From NCBI GenBank assembly GCA_963841045.1, contig CAWJBD010000010.1, positions 62,001 to 126,000 of the forward strand: DNA of 64,000 nucleotides, given 5' to 3'. Below are positions 18,701 through 26,018 of this stretch, piece by piece (positions within the stretch are counted from its first letter, which is position 1; the number at the start of each line of letters is the position of its first letter). The translations under genes were made by a program, and so were the position numbers. The stretch comes from Aalborgiella sp963841045 (lineage in GTDB: Bacteria; Pseudomonadota; Gammaproteobacteria; Burkholderiales; Burkholderiaceae_C). The notes under the pieces are model-generated. The model was not told the origin of the DNA, ran no database searches, and saw only the letters and a program-made list of their open reading frames with translations.

Positions 18701-19758
18701 TAGCTGGGTTAAAGCTTTCGGGTTTGAAGCTGTCAGGGATTCAACAAGCGCAATCGGCAGTAAATGCTGATGTCAAACAAAAATATATAGAAAATCAGCC
18801 TGTATCCGGCGTAAATACTGCCTATACTGCTACTAAAAATATAGCAAAATCAAAACCCACAGAATCACCAACTTCTCCAGCTGGCCAACGTTACACCGCT
18901 TGGACATTTGGCGAATTGCCTGAACTGATGGAAATCAACAAAGGCGGGCAAACCTTGATTGGCTATCCCGCGCTGATTGATTTGCAAGACGCTGTGGGAA
19001 TAGAGGTATTTGACGAGCCCGATATGGCAGCAGCCAAACACGCTGCAGGCTTGCGACGTTTGTTTGCATTGCAGCTCAAAGACGCGCTCAAGTATTTAGA
19101 AAAAAACATTCCTGATCTCACCAAAATGGCAGCCGCCTACATGTTGGTGGGACGCGCTGCTGACAACACAGGTGGTGGCACTGCAGAAGAACTGCGCGAG
19201 CAAATCATTGCCAAAGCTTTGGATCGCGCTTTTTTACTCGACCCACTGCCAACCAACACAACCGAATTCACCAAAAGATTGGATGAGGGCAGAGGGCGTT
19301 TGACACTCATCAGCACTGAAATAGCACGCATGGTGGCCATTATTTTGCAAGATTTTGCGACTGCGGCACGCAAACTCAAAGACACTAAAAACGCGCCAGA
19401 TGCAACAGCAGACGTTGCCGCACAGCTGGCGCGATTGATGCCCAAACGCTTCATCGCCCAAACCCCATACGACCGTTTGCACCACTTCCCGCGTTACCTC
19501 AAAGCCATTACCGCTCGATTGGAGAAGTACCGAGCCGACCCTGCTCGCGATGCCCTCAAGCTCAAAGAACTGCGGCCATCCGAACAAAACTACTGGCGCT
19601 TGGTGGCAGAACGCAAAGGCGTGGCAGACGAACGCATGTTAGAGTTCAGATGGCTGCTAGAAGAACTCCGCGTCAGCTTCTTCGCCCAAGAGCTGCGCAC
19701 CCCGCAGCCGGTGAGTGTGAAGCGGCTGGATAAATTGTGGGTGCAGATTAAGAGTTGA
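15749..19758 (+). CDS. hrpA: ATP-dependent RNA helicase HrpA (four frameshifts in this sequence)
   Basis: This is a large DEAH-box helicase of RNA metabolism. Motifs in order are Walker A GETGSGKTT, DEAHERS, VTSATID, LVFLPGEREI and QRAGRCGR, then the helicase-associated and long C-terminal domains ending at KRLDKLWVQIKS. Four single-base errors split it: extra C at about 15938, missing G at about 16478, extra T at 17600 and extra G at about 17926. Corrected, it has 1335 residues, the normal size for HrpA. Each shift restores conserved text (for example GEY-LGARGIKF and REGLVANNWET). I treat it as one gene with probable sequence errors. A repeat copy lies inside the C-terminal half. Confidence 0.9.
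18797..18848 (-). repeat. Dispersed palindromic repeat, copy G, inside hrpA
   Basis: Read on the minus strand this gives TGCTATATTTTTAGTAGCA, TAGGCAGTATTTACGCCGG and ATACAGGC, matching the family consensus in order. It is translated in hrpA as QPVSGVNTAYTATKNIAK between KLSGIQQAQS and TSPAGQRYTAW. This is a Ser/Thr/Pro-rich linker, so the gene tolerates it. Confidence 0.7.
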
Positions 19759-19763
19759 TTTAT

Positions 19764-19811
19764 GGCTGTAGCCGGCGTATTTATTGCCTGAGCAGCTATA
19801 TATTTAATAGC
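19764..19811 (-). repeat. Dispersed palindromic repeat, copy C
   Basis: A minus-orientation copy directly after hrpA: GGCTGTAGCCGGCGTATTTA, TTGCCTGAGCA, then the GCTATATATTTAATAGC hairpin. It abuts the truncated end of the integrase fragment, so the repeat marks the breakpoint. Confidence 0.8.
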
Positions 19812-19829
19812 GGTTGAGGCACTAAATTT

Positions 19830-20003
19830 GCAGCCATTCAATGGACGGCTATGAAACCAAATGAAATTTACCCAATGCAAGTAAGTCTTTTCCGTTCTTA
19901 GGCTATAGTGCAGGTAATGGATGTGTTCACGCAACTGATCCAGCAAACGAGTCGACTGAAAAATAGGTGTGCTGGACTTTCTAGGATTGTTATGACTGTT
20001 CAT
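19830..20003 (-). pseudogene. Integron integrase IntI, 5' remnant
   Basis: From ATG 20003 the minus strand reads MNSHNNPRKSSTPIFQSTRL, then LLDQLREHIHYLHYSLRTEK and TYLHWVNFIWFH. This is the N-terminal SAM-like DNA-binding domain of integron-type tyrosine recombinases. Similarity stops after about 55 codons. The frame then runs into repeat copy C and hrpA, so the catalytic domain is gone. Orientation is divergent from the cassette to its right, as in intact integrons. The remnant cannot be active. Confidence 0.8.
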
Positions 20004-20012
20004 TCATACAGT
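19995..20012. promoter_or_regulatory. LexA (SOS) box at the integrase relic
   Basis: ACTGTTCATTCATACAGT contains CTGT-N8-ACAG, the LexA box core, flanked by A and T as in strong boxes. It overlaps the apparent start codon of the intI remnant. SOS control of intI by LexA is established for several integrons. The match is exact at all eight core positions but one short motif can arise by chance. Confidence 0.65.
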
Positions 20013-20019
20013 ATAAACG

Positions 20020-20056
20020 CTGCAAGCCAATTAGCAAGCGGCTTGCAGAGCTTTTT
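20020..20056. other. 9-bp hairpin followed by a T run, next to the attI-like region
   Basis: CTGCAAGCC and GGCTTGCAG form a perfect 9-bp stem with an 11-base loop, followed by AGAGCTTTTT. It resembles an intrinsic terminator on the plus strand, or a structured part of an integron recombination region. Its role is uncertain. Confidence 0.5.
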
Positions 20057-20062
20057 GCCATC

Positions 20063-20119
20063 CCATGTTAGGGCGACAAACGCCATGTTAGGGCGCAAAT
20101 TCGTGCGCCCTATATTAAG
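20063..20119 (+). other. Candidate attI region with direct repeats
   Basis: CCATGTTAGGGCG occurs twice, at 20063-20075 and 20083-20095, a 20-bp period with GTTAGGG cores. A hairpin AGGGCGCA/TGCGCCCT (20090-20111) follows, then AAGTTAGCGC, the cassette insertion point at 20119/20120. Direct integrase-binding repeats beside the insertion point are a known attI feature. The assignment rests on position and layout only. Confidence 0.5.
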
Positions 20120-20638
20120 TTAGCGCTTAACAAGAGGATTCATGAAATCATTAGCCTTGGCAGCACTTAGTGTGGCTGTACTCTTGGTCGGTTGTGACTC
20201 CTTCGAGGACTGCGTGCTGAACAAAGTCAGCACAGCGTCAGATCAGAATGTGGCGAGTATGCTTCGTGAAGCTTGCGCCAAGAAGCATCAAGAGCAGATG
20301 CCGCAGGCTGCTCTCAAACCTTGAGGGAAAAGCAGGACAGGCCATGCTCGGCTTTGTCATTCACATAAACAATAGAAACAGCGATTGGATTCTCACTGAG
20401 GTTGAGTATCACGTATCACCAGATCCGATGAGTCCTGAAAAACCATATCTCCAAACTGTTTACATAGAGCCCTTGAGCAAAGACGCTTTCTTTCCATCAA
20501 TTGATGGCGCCCCGAAGGATGGAGACGCTTCTTTTGCATGGGGTATCTCAAAGGCTTGGGGTGTGCCAGTCAAGCGCTAACCCGGCAGTCCACACGGACG
20601 CTGCGCGATAAAGCTGCGCAGCGCCGGAGACTTTTACG
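20120..20638 (+). mobile_element. Integron gene cassette
   Basis: The element begins TTAGCGC just after a G and ends within an attC at ACG|TTAGGC. Its first bases (GTTAGCGC with the preceding G) are the exact reverse complement of the GCGCTAAC box at the 5' edge of that attC. This is the match expected when a circular cassette has been inserted at the integration point. It carries one gene, for a small lipoprotein. Confidence 0.75.
20142..20580 (+). CDS. Cassette-encoded small lipoprotein (one frameshift)
   Basis: ATG 20142 follows AAGAGG. The product starts with a lipoprotein signal, LAALSVAVLLVGC, with Cys18 as the lipidation site, then DSFEDCVLNKVSTASD. An extra base near 20310 ends this frame early. 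The next frame continues as SNLEGKAGQAMLGFVIHIN and NSDWILTEVEYHV, and ends SWGISKAWG-like (FAWGISKAWGVPVKR) with TAA overlapping the attC. Corrected, the protein has 145 residues. Function is unknown. The second half has no start of its own, which favours a single gene. Confidence 0.65.
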
Positions 20639-20644
20639 TTAGGC
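20574..20644 (+). other. attC recombination site (71 bp)
   Basis: The left end is GCGCTAAC and the right end GTTAGGC, which fits GTTRRRY. Inner boxes CCGGC and GCCGG, and AGTC and GACT, pair. A strong central stem CGCTGCGC/GCGCAGCG (20599-20606 and 20616-20623) closes the structure. Length and imperfect hairpin layout are typical of attC sites recognised as folded single strands by IntI. Confidence 0.8.
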
Positions 20645-20805
20645 TTCTGTCAATCTTACACAATGCTCTCGTTCTTTCTACTCACCAACGCTGGCTCAAA
20701 ACTACCGGCCTTAAAGGGCAGCAGCATCAGTACACGCCGATGCGTAAGTTCGGTGACAACGTGAACCAGTACCTCAACAAATGGGAGTTATTAGGGCTTA
20801 CTTGA
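20645..20805 (+). other. Orphan C-terminal coding fragment between attC and vapB
   Basis: One plus frame reads HQRWLKTTGLKGQQHQYTP and then MRKFGDNVNQYLNKWELLGL before TGA at 20803-20805, without a start codon. It looks like the end of a displaced gene, perhaps from a lost cassette. I do not recognise the family. Confidence 0.35.
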
Positions 20806-20849
20806 CTTTATTCTTACTTGCTATACAGTCTTACCTGTAAATAAGTAAG
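20802..20849 (+). promoter_or_regulatory. vapBC promoter/operator region
   Basis: TTGACT (20802-20807) and TACAGT (20824-20829) with 16-bp spacing could be the promoter. Two nested inverted repeats overlap it: CTTACTT/AAGTAAG (20813-20819 and 20843-20849) and TACAG/CTGTA (20824-20828 and 20835-20839). VapB-type antitoxins bind such palindromes and repress their own operon. Confidence 0.45.
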
Positions 20850-20879
20850 GAATTAATTTCGTAAGGAAGGGAGCTAAGT

Positions 20880-21110
20880 ATGCACGCAGACGCTATTGTT
20901 TCAAGCAAGGGGCAGGTCACTTTGCCTGCTAAAATTCGCGCCCAGTTGGGGATTCAGACGGGGACTAAGCTGCATTTTGAGCTGCGGGGGCAGGAGATTG
21001 TGGTTAAGGCTGAGTTGCCTATGAGCGCTTATCGCGGGATGCTCAAGGGCTACAACCTTGACCCGGCTGATTTGGTGATTGAAAAAGAGCCGGATCGGGA
21101 GTTTGAATGA
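20880..21110 (+). CDS. vapB: Antitoxin VapB (AbrB/MazE-type)
   Basis: This 76-residue protein has an N-terminal swapped-hairpin DNA-binding domain, SSKGQVTLPAKIRAQLGIQTG, then KLHFELRGQEIVVKAE and an acidic C-terminal tail likely to bind the toxin. GGAAGGGAG lies seven bases before ATG 20880. Its stop overlaps the start of vapC (ATGA), the usual coupling in toxin-antitoxin operons. It should neutralise VapC and repress the operon through the palindromes upstream. Confidence 0.88.
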   Translation: MHADAIVSSKGQVTLPAKIRAQLGIQTGTKLHFELRGQEIVVKAELPMSAYRGMLKGYNLDPADLVIEKEPDREFE

Positions 21111-21488
21111 ACGTTGTTGATTCTTCTGGCTGGATTGAGTATTTTTTCGATTCGCCTCGCGCTGATTTGTTTGCCGCCGCGATTGAGGATGTGACGAAAT
21201 TATTGGTTCCAGTTGTTTCAGATTTTTGAGGTTCACAAAGTTCTCAGCCGCAAATTGCCCGCTGGAGCAGTGTTGTCGTGCCTTGATGTGATGCGGCAAG
21301 GCCGAGTGCTCGATCTAACAGACAAACGTGCTGTTGCCGCTGCCGACATCGCCAGCAAACACAAACTTGCGATGGCTGACGCGGTGATTTACAGCATGGC
21401 CATAGAGTTTGATGGCACGCTTTGGACGCAGGATGTGGATTACAAAGGTCTGCCAAGCGTGAATTATTTTGACAAGCCACTTGCTTGA
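21107..21488 (+). CDS. vapC: Toxin VapC, PIN-domain RNase (one frameshift)
   Basis: It starts MNVVDSSGWIEYFFD, with the first PIN aspartate in VVDSS. An extra G near 21221 breaks the frame in VPVVS-IFEVHKVLSRKL. The other frame continues to AMADAVIYSMAIEFDGTLWT with the remaining acidic residues and ends at 21488. Corrected length is 126 residues, normal for VapC. Family enzymes cut tRNA or rRNA. If the frameshift is real, vapB would be left without an active toxin. Confidence 0.8.
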
Positions 21489-21496
21489 TTTCTTCA

Positions 21497-22851
21497 ATGA
21501 ACGATGAACTGAAAAACAGCCCCACAACTGCTTTGCCACGCACCTGGCAAGTGGGTGCGCTGTGTCGCGCCATTGCGGACAGCTTGGATGCACGGTTTAA
21601 CCCGGTGACGGTGCAGGGCGAAATTTCAGGGTTTTCGCGCGCCAGTAGCGGGCATTGCTATTTCTCACTGAAGGATGCGACAGGGCAAATTCGCTGTGCC
21701 ATGTTCAAGCGCGCTGCCAGTTTGGCTGATTTCATGCCACGCGATGGCGATTTGGTGGAGGTACGTGGGCGCATTGATGTGTACACGCCGCGCGGTGATT
21801 TGCAGTTGATTGTGGAGAGCATGAGCCAAGCGGGGCAGGGGGCATTGTTTGAGCAATTCTTGCGTCTCAAAGCCAAGCTGGAAGCAGAGGGTTTATTTGA
21901 TGCCGGTCGCAAGCGCGAATTGCCCATCGCACCGCGCGGCATTGGTTTGGTCACCTCCTTAGGTGCGGCTGCTTTGCACGATGTGGTCACAGCATTGCAA
22001 AGGCGTGTACCGCACATACCAGTGATTGTGTCGCCAGCCAGCGTGCAGGGCGTTGGTGCACCCCAAGAGTTGTGCCAAGCGCTATCAGATTTGTATCAAT
22101 ACAATGAACAAATACGCCAGCTAGAGGCCAATTTAATGCACAATGGCCGTGCGTGCGCCGATTGATGTCATTTTGCTGGTGCGGGGTGGGGGGTCTTTGG
22201 AAGATTTGTGGGCGTTCAACGATGAAACCTTGGCACGCACCATCGCACAAAGCCCAGTACCCGTTATCAGTGGTGTGGGTCACGAGACCGATTTCACCAT
22301 TGCTGATTTTGTGGCCGATTTGCGCGCACCTACACCGACAGCCGCCGCCGAATTGGTGAGCCAATCGCGTGATGCTTGGTTGGCTGCCGTTGACATGATG
22401 CAAGAGCGTTTGCAAGACGCAGCAAACCGACATTTGGATACACACAATCAGCATTTGGACAGAACAACGCAACGCCTGGGACGCCCAGCACAAGGCATTG
22501 GCCGTCAGCAACAAGTTGTAGAGAGTCAATTCCAGCGCATGCGCTTTGCTGTGAAATCGCAAATGAATCAATTCCAGCAAAATTTAAACACCCAGCAAAC
22601 TGAATTTCCTCATAGCTTTTCAAAAGTTATTGAAAGATTCGCATCGTCATTTATCGCAACATGCACAAAGTTTGTCATTGTTGGATCCGCAATTGGTGCT
22701 GCAACGCGGCTATGCCTGGGTGGTGGATGCGACTGGCGTGACGGTAACCGATGCCAAAAAAACCAAGACGGGTCAAGGTTTGCATGTGACCCTCGCTAAG
22801 GGGCAAATTGATGTCACGGTGGCCAGCCAAGCAGGAGATGCATTGTTTTGA
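21497..22851 (+). CDS. xseA: Exodeoxyribonuclease VII large subunit (two frameshifts)
   Basis: The N-terminal OB fold (VTVQGEISGFSRASSGHCYFS) leads into the catalytic core (GIGLVTSLGAAALHDVV, RGGGSLEDLWAFNDE, GVGHETDFTIADFVADLRAPTP). A coiled-coil region and C-terminal LDPQLVLQRGYAWV follow. One extra base near 22137-22150 and another in a T4 run at 22617-22620 break it. Corrected, it has 450 residues. ATG 21497 is chosen over the TTG at 21485. It sits 8 bp after vapC. A repeat copy lies right at the first frameshift. The enzyme degrades single-stranded DNA with XseB, which is not in the window. Confidence 0.88.
22081..22139 (+). repeat. Dispersed palindromic repeat, copy I, inside xseA
   Basis: GCTATCAGATTTGTAT, then ATGAACAAATACGCCAGCTA and GGCCAATTTAATGC, align in order with the consensus and are diverged mainly in the hairpin arm. 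In xseA it is translated as LYQYNEQIRQLEANLMH, between ELCQALSD and RAPIDVILLVRGGGS. It replaces a variable linker and is followed at once by a frameshift. Confidence 0.65.
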
Positions 22852-22940
22852 TTCGGCAAAGTCGATATTGAAATACGCTTGCAATTTCAATGGGAATCAA
22901 AATGTTTCTACAATAGTCGTTTTATCGAAGGAACTCTCAA

Positions 22941-23522
22941 ATGGAACATACACTCCCCGCATTACCTTACGCCATTGATGCATTGGCTCCGCATTATTCA
23001 AAAGAAGCTTTTGAATACCACCATGGCAAGCACCACAACGCTTATGTGGTCAATCTCAACAACTTGCAAAAAGGCACTGAGTTTGAAGCCATGAGCTTGG
23101 AAGACATTGTTAAAAAATCCAGCGGTGGCATTTACAACAATTCAGCACAAATTTGGAATCACACATTCTTTTGGAGTTGCATGAAACCCGCCGGTGGTGG
23201 TGAGCCCACTGGCGCATTGGCAGCAGCCATCAACGCTAAATTTGGCTCTTATGCAGCGTTCAAAGAAGCTTTCGTTAAATCAGCTGTCGGTAACTTTGGT
23301 TCTGGTTGGACATGGCTGGTCAAAAAACCTGATGGCAGCGTGGATATTGTCAATACCGGCGCGGCCGGCACACCTTTAACGACTGCAGACAAAGCTTTGC
23401 TCACAGTAGACGTATGGGAACACGCGTATTACATTGACTACCGCAATTTGCGTCCTAAGTTTGTTGAGACTTTCCTCAACAACTTGGTTAATTGGGAATT
23501 TGCACAAGCCAATTTTGCTTGA
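22941..23522 (+). CDS. sodB: Superoxide dismutase (Fe)
   Basis: This 193-residue enzyme has metal ligands in ALAPHYSKEAFEYHHGKHH (first His), IWNHTFFW (second His) and DVWEHAYYIDYRN (Asp and His). The residues around QIWNHTFFWSCMKP and NFGSGW are of the iron-type group. It converts superoxide to oxygen and hydrogen peroxide in the cytoplasm. AAGGAACTCTCAA provides the ribosome binding site. A strong terminator follows. Confidence 0.95.
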   Translation: MEHTLPALPYAIDALAPHYSKEAFEYHHGKHHNAYVVNLNNLQKGTEFEAMSLEDIVKKSSGGIYNNSAQIWNHTFFWSCMKPAGGGEPTGALAAAINAKFGSYAAFKEAFVKSAVGNFGSGWTWLVKKPDGSVDIVNTGAAGTPLTTADKALLTVDVWEHAYYIDYRNLRPKFVETFLNNLVNWEFAQANFA

Positions 23523-23532
23523 TTGAGACATG

Positions 23533-23552
23533 CGCTAACTGCAGGGTTAGCG
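23533..23552. repeat. Short inverted repeat after sodB
   Basis: CGCTAAC and GTTAGCG form a perfect 7-bp stem with a 6-base loop, with no T run. It may add to transcript-end stability upstream of the main terminator. Confidence 0.4.
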
Positions 23553-23567
23553 TGTTGGTAACAATTG

Positions 23568-23605
23568 AAAGACCGTAAAAATGAAGTTTTACGGTCTTTT
23601 TCTTT
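23568..23605. terminator. Bidirectional intrinsic terminator between sodB and the DUF192 gene
   Basis: AAAGACCGTAAAA and TTTTACGGTCTTT form a 13-bp stem around ATGAAG, followed by TTCTTTT. The A run on the other side lets it work for the convergent minus-strand gene as well. Confidence 0.9.
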
Positions 23606-24086
23606 TAGTGTGGCTTTTGTTGTGATTGAAACGGGATGCCAGTTAGTTTGAATCCGGGTTTGATGCCACGTTTGGCAAACCAACCTTGGTTCATTTCCAG
23701 TACATAACGCACAGGCTTCTTTGAGCAGTGCGAATCCAATACCTGCGGTTTCATGTCGGCTAAGTTGACAATAGTGCCGTCGTCAGCAACAAATGCCGCT
23801 GTCAGCGGTAACAATGTATTTTTCATCCAAAAACATTGCACCCCCGCTTCTTCAAATACAAATAACATGCCTTCATGGCTGGGCATGGAGGGGCGATTCA
23901 TCAAACCAATTTGTCGCTCTTGTGGCGTCATCGCCAATTGCGTGTCGATTTGGTGCATCCCGCCGAAATTTTGATTCGGTTGAGAGACAGTTGCGGACCT
24001 TCTTGGGCATGAGCATCGCTCAACGACATATTAGCCAGAGCCAATAATCCTAATGACAGCCCAAACAAGCGTGATATTGATCTCAT
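23605..24086 (-). CDS. DUF192 family exported protein (one frameshift)
   Basis: ATG 24086 begins a signal peptide, SISRLFGLSLGLLALANMSL, with cleavage near DAHAQ. A missing G in a run at 23959-23961 shifts the frame. The remainder reads MHQIDTQLAMTPQERQIGLM, MRP-like NRPSMPSHEGMLFVF, FWMKNTLLPL and SHCSKKPVRYVLEMN, all DUF192 landmarks. Corrected length is 160 residues. The family is a small periplasmic fold of unknown function. The shorter frame alone has an ATG but lacks an export signal. Confidence 0.82.
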
Positions 24087-24196
24087 ATCAAAAATTAGTG
24101 AATGAATAGTATGCAAAGTGTATTCTGAAAATTCAAATAAAAAAACCCGCACCAGCTATCGCCAGTACGGGTATTTTCAACCGAAGTTGCTAAGGA

Positions 24197-24476
24197 TTAC
24201 TTAGCAGCTGGTTTAGCGTCAGCTGCTGGTGCAGCAGCTTTTGCTTTGGCTTTTTTAGCTTTTTTCATTTTCTTAGCAGCTTTTGCAGCGTGGCTTAGCT
24301 TCTTCTTTTTTCATTTCTGCAGCTGGAGCAGCTTTTGCAGCTGGAGCAGCAGCTGGTGCAGCTGCGGCAGCAGGAGCAGCAGCTGGCTTAGCAGCAGCAG
24401 GAGCAGCAGCGTGAGAAGCAGCAAAAGATGAAGCGGCGAAAAGACCAGCAACCAAAGCAGCGAGGATTTTGTTCAT
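24197..24476 (-). CDS. Small exported Ala/Lys-rich protein (one frameshift)
   Basis: MNKILAALVAGLFAASSFAA is a clear signal peptide. The mature part is Ala/Pro-rich and then Ala/Lys-rich: EMKKEEAK, then after removing an extra C near 24292, HAAKAAKKMKKAKKAKAKAA and DAKPAAK. Corrected length is 92 residues. Composition resembles acid-shock and histone-H1-like low-complexity proteins, but similarity of such sequence is weak evidence of function. AAGGAAATCTCAAC precedes the ATG, so it is probably translated well. Confidence 0.7.
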
Positions 24477-24680
24477 GTTGAGATTTCCTTAAATGTGAAA
24501 CAAAGTTATTTTTAAAAATACCTTCCAAAAACTGGCAGGTGTATCCGTAACGAAGCATCTTTACGAATCGGTTGACATCAAATTCACATTTATTTCGGGT
24601 TTTTTTGCGACTAAAATCTGATTTCACCCATTTCATCAGTATTTTTGTGAAACCTATCAACTTTTTTGGAGAATTGCTCA

Positions 24681-25934
24681 ATGTACAAGCACATCAAGGT
24701 GCCCGCTAACGGTCAAAAAATCACACTGAACTCAGATTTCTCCATCAATGTCCCGGATCAGCCGATCGTTCCTTATATAGAGGGTGATGGTACTGGCCAA
24801 GATATCACGCCTGTGATGCTCAAGGTGGTTGATGCTGCCGTAGCCAAAGCTTATGCTGGCAAGCGCAAAATTCATTGGATGGAAGTGTATGCTGGCGAAA
24901 AATCGACCCATGTGTACGGGCCGGACGTTTGGTTACCAGAAGAAACATTGCAAGCCTTGCGCGAATATGTGGTTTCCATCAAAGGCCCATTGACCACCCC
25001 TGTGGGCGGCGGTATTCGCAGTTTGAATGTGGCATTACGTCAAGAGCTGGATTTGTATGTTTGCCTGCGTCCAGTTCAATATTTCACCGGCGTGCCATCA
25101 CCCGTGAAAGAACCCCACAAAACCAATATGGTGATTTTCCGTGAGAACTCCGAAGACATTTATGCCGGTATCGAATACGAAGCGCAAAGCGACAAAGCGA
25201 AGAAATTAATCAAATTCTTGATGGAAGAAATGGGTGTAACGAAAATTCGTTTCCCCAATACATCTGGCATTGGTATCAAGCCTGTTTCATCTGAAGGTAC
25301 TGAGCGTTTGATGCGCAAGGCCATTCAATATGCAATAGACAATGACAAACCCAACGTGACCATTGTGCACAAAGGCAACATCATGAAATACACCGAAGGT
25401 GGCTTCCGTGATTGGGCATACGCTTTGGCACAAAAAGAGTTTGGTGCCAAATTGATCGACGGCGGCCCATGGTGCCAGTTTAAAAACCCAAAAACAGGCA
25501 AAGACATCATCGTGAAAGACGTGATTGCAGATGCCTTCTTGCAACAAATTCTGTTGCGACCAGCCGAATACTCTGTCGTTGCCACATTGAATTTGAACGG
25601 CGACTATATTTCTGATGCGCTGGCCGCTCAAGTTGGCGGTATTGGCATTGCACCTGGTGCGAACTTGTCAGACTCGGTGGCTTGTTTTGAGGCCACACAT
25701 GGCACAGCGCCCAAATACGCTGGCAAAGACTATGTGAACCCCGGTTCTGAAATCTTATCAGCTGAAATGATGCTGCGCCACATGGGCTGGAAAGAGGCGG
25801 CCGACCTCATCATCAGCTCAATGGAAAAATCAATCGCCAGCAAGAAAGTAACTTACGACTTTGCACGTTTGATGGACGGCGCAACGCAAGTCAGCTGCTC
25901 TGGTTTTGGCCAGGTGATGATCGACAACATGTAA
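24681..25934 (+). CDS. icd: Isocitrate dehydrogenase (NADP+)
   Basis: This 417-residue protein is of the E. coli-like homodimeric type. The substrate-binding segment NVALRQELDLYVCLRPVQYF and the serine of the phosphorylation region in REN-SEDIYAGIEY are present, with IVHKGNIMKYTEGGFRDW and the cofactor region HGTAPKYAGKDYVNPGSE. ATG 24681 has TTTGGAG 11 bases upstream. The TTG at 24666 is rejected as start. It oxidises isocitrate to 2-oxoglutarate in the TCA cycle. Confidence 0.96.
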   Translation: MYKHIKVPANGQKITLNSDFSINVPDQPIVPYIEGDGTGQDITPVMLKVVDAAVAKAYAGKRKIHWMEVYAGEKSTHVYGPDVWLPEETLQALREYVVSIKGPLTTPVGGGIRSLNVALRQELDLYVCLRPVQYFTGVPSPVKEPHKTNMVIFRENSEDIYAGIEYEAQSDKAKKLIKFLMEEMGVTKIRFPNTSGIGIKPVSSEGTERLMRKAIQYAIDNDKPNVTIVHKGNIMKYTEGGFRDWAYALAQKEFGAKLIDGGPWCQFKNPKTGKDIIVKDVIADAFLQQILLRPAEYSVVATLNLNGDYISDALAAQVGGIGIAPGANLSDSVACFEATHGTAPKYAGKDYVNPGSEILSAEMMLRHMGWKEAADLIISSMEKSIASKKVTYDFARLMDGATQVSCSGFGQVMIDNM

Positions 25935-25942
25935 TCAGCTAC

Positions 25943-25984
25943 GCGAGTCGCTTAATTGTCTGAGAATAGCGACTCGCTTTGTTT
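25943..25984 (+). terminator. Intrinsic terminator of icd
   Basis: GCGAGTCGCT and AGCGACTCGC pair over 10 bp, followed by TTTGTTT. A second hairpin, CACTCGG/CCGAGTG at 25985-26010, follows and may serve the convergent icmF transcript. Confidence 0.85.
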
Positions 25985-26018
25985 CACTCGGTAAGATGCC
26001 TTGCCGAGTGATGATGTA

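Noticed and set aside
19590..20003. Treating the whole 137-codon minus frame as one gene
   Set aside because: Only its first 55 codons resemble integrase. The rest is the complement of repeat copy C and the end of hrpA.
23533..23552. CGCTAAC/GTTAGCG after sodB as a second attC site
   Set aside because: Only 20 bp long, no inner boxes and no cassette beside it. A simple hairpin explains it.
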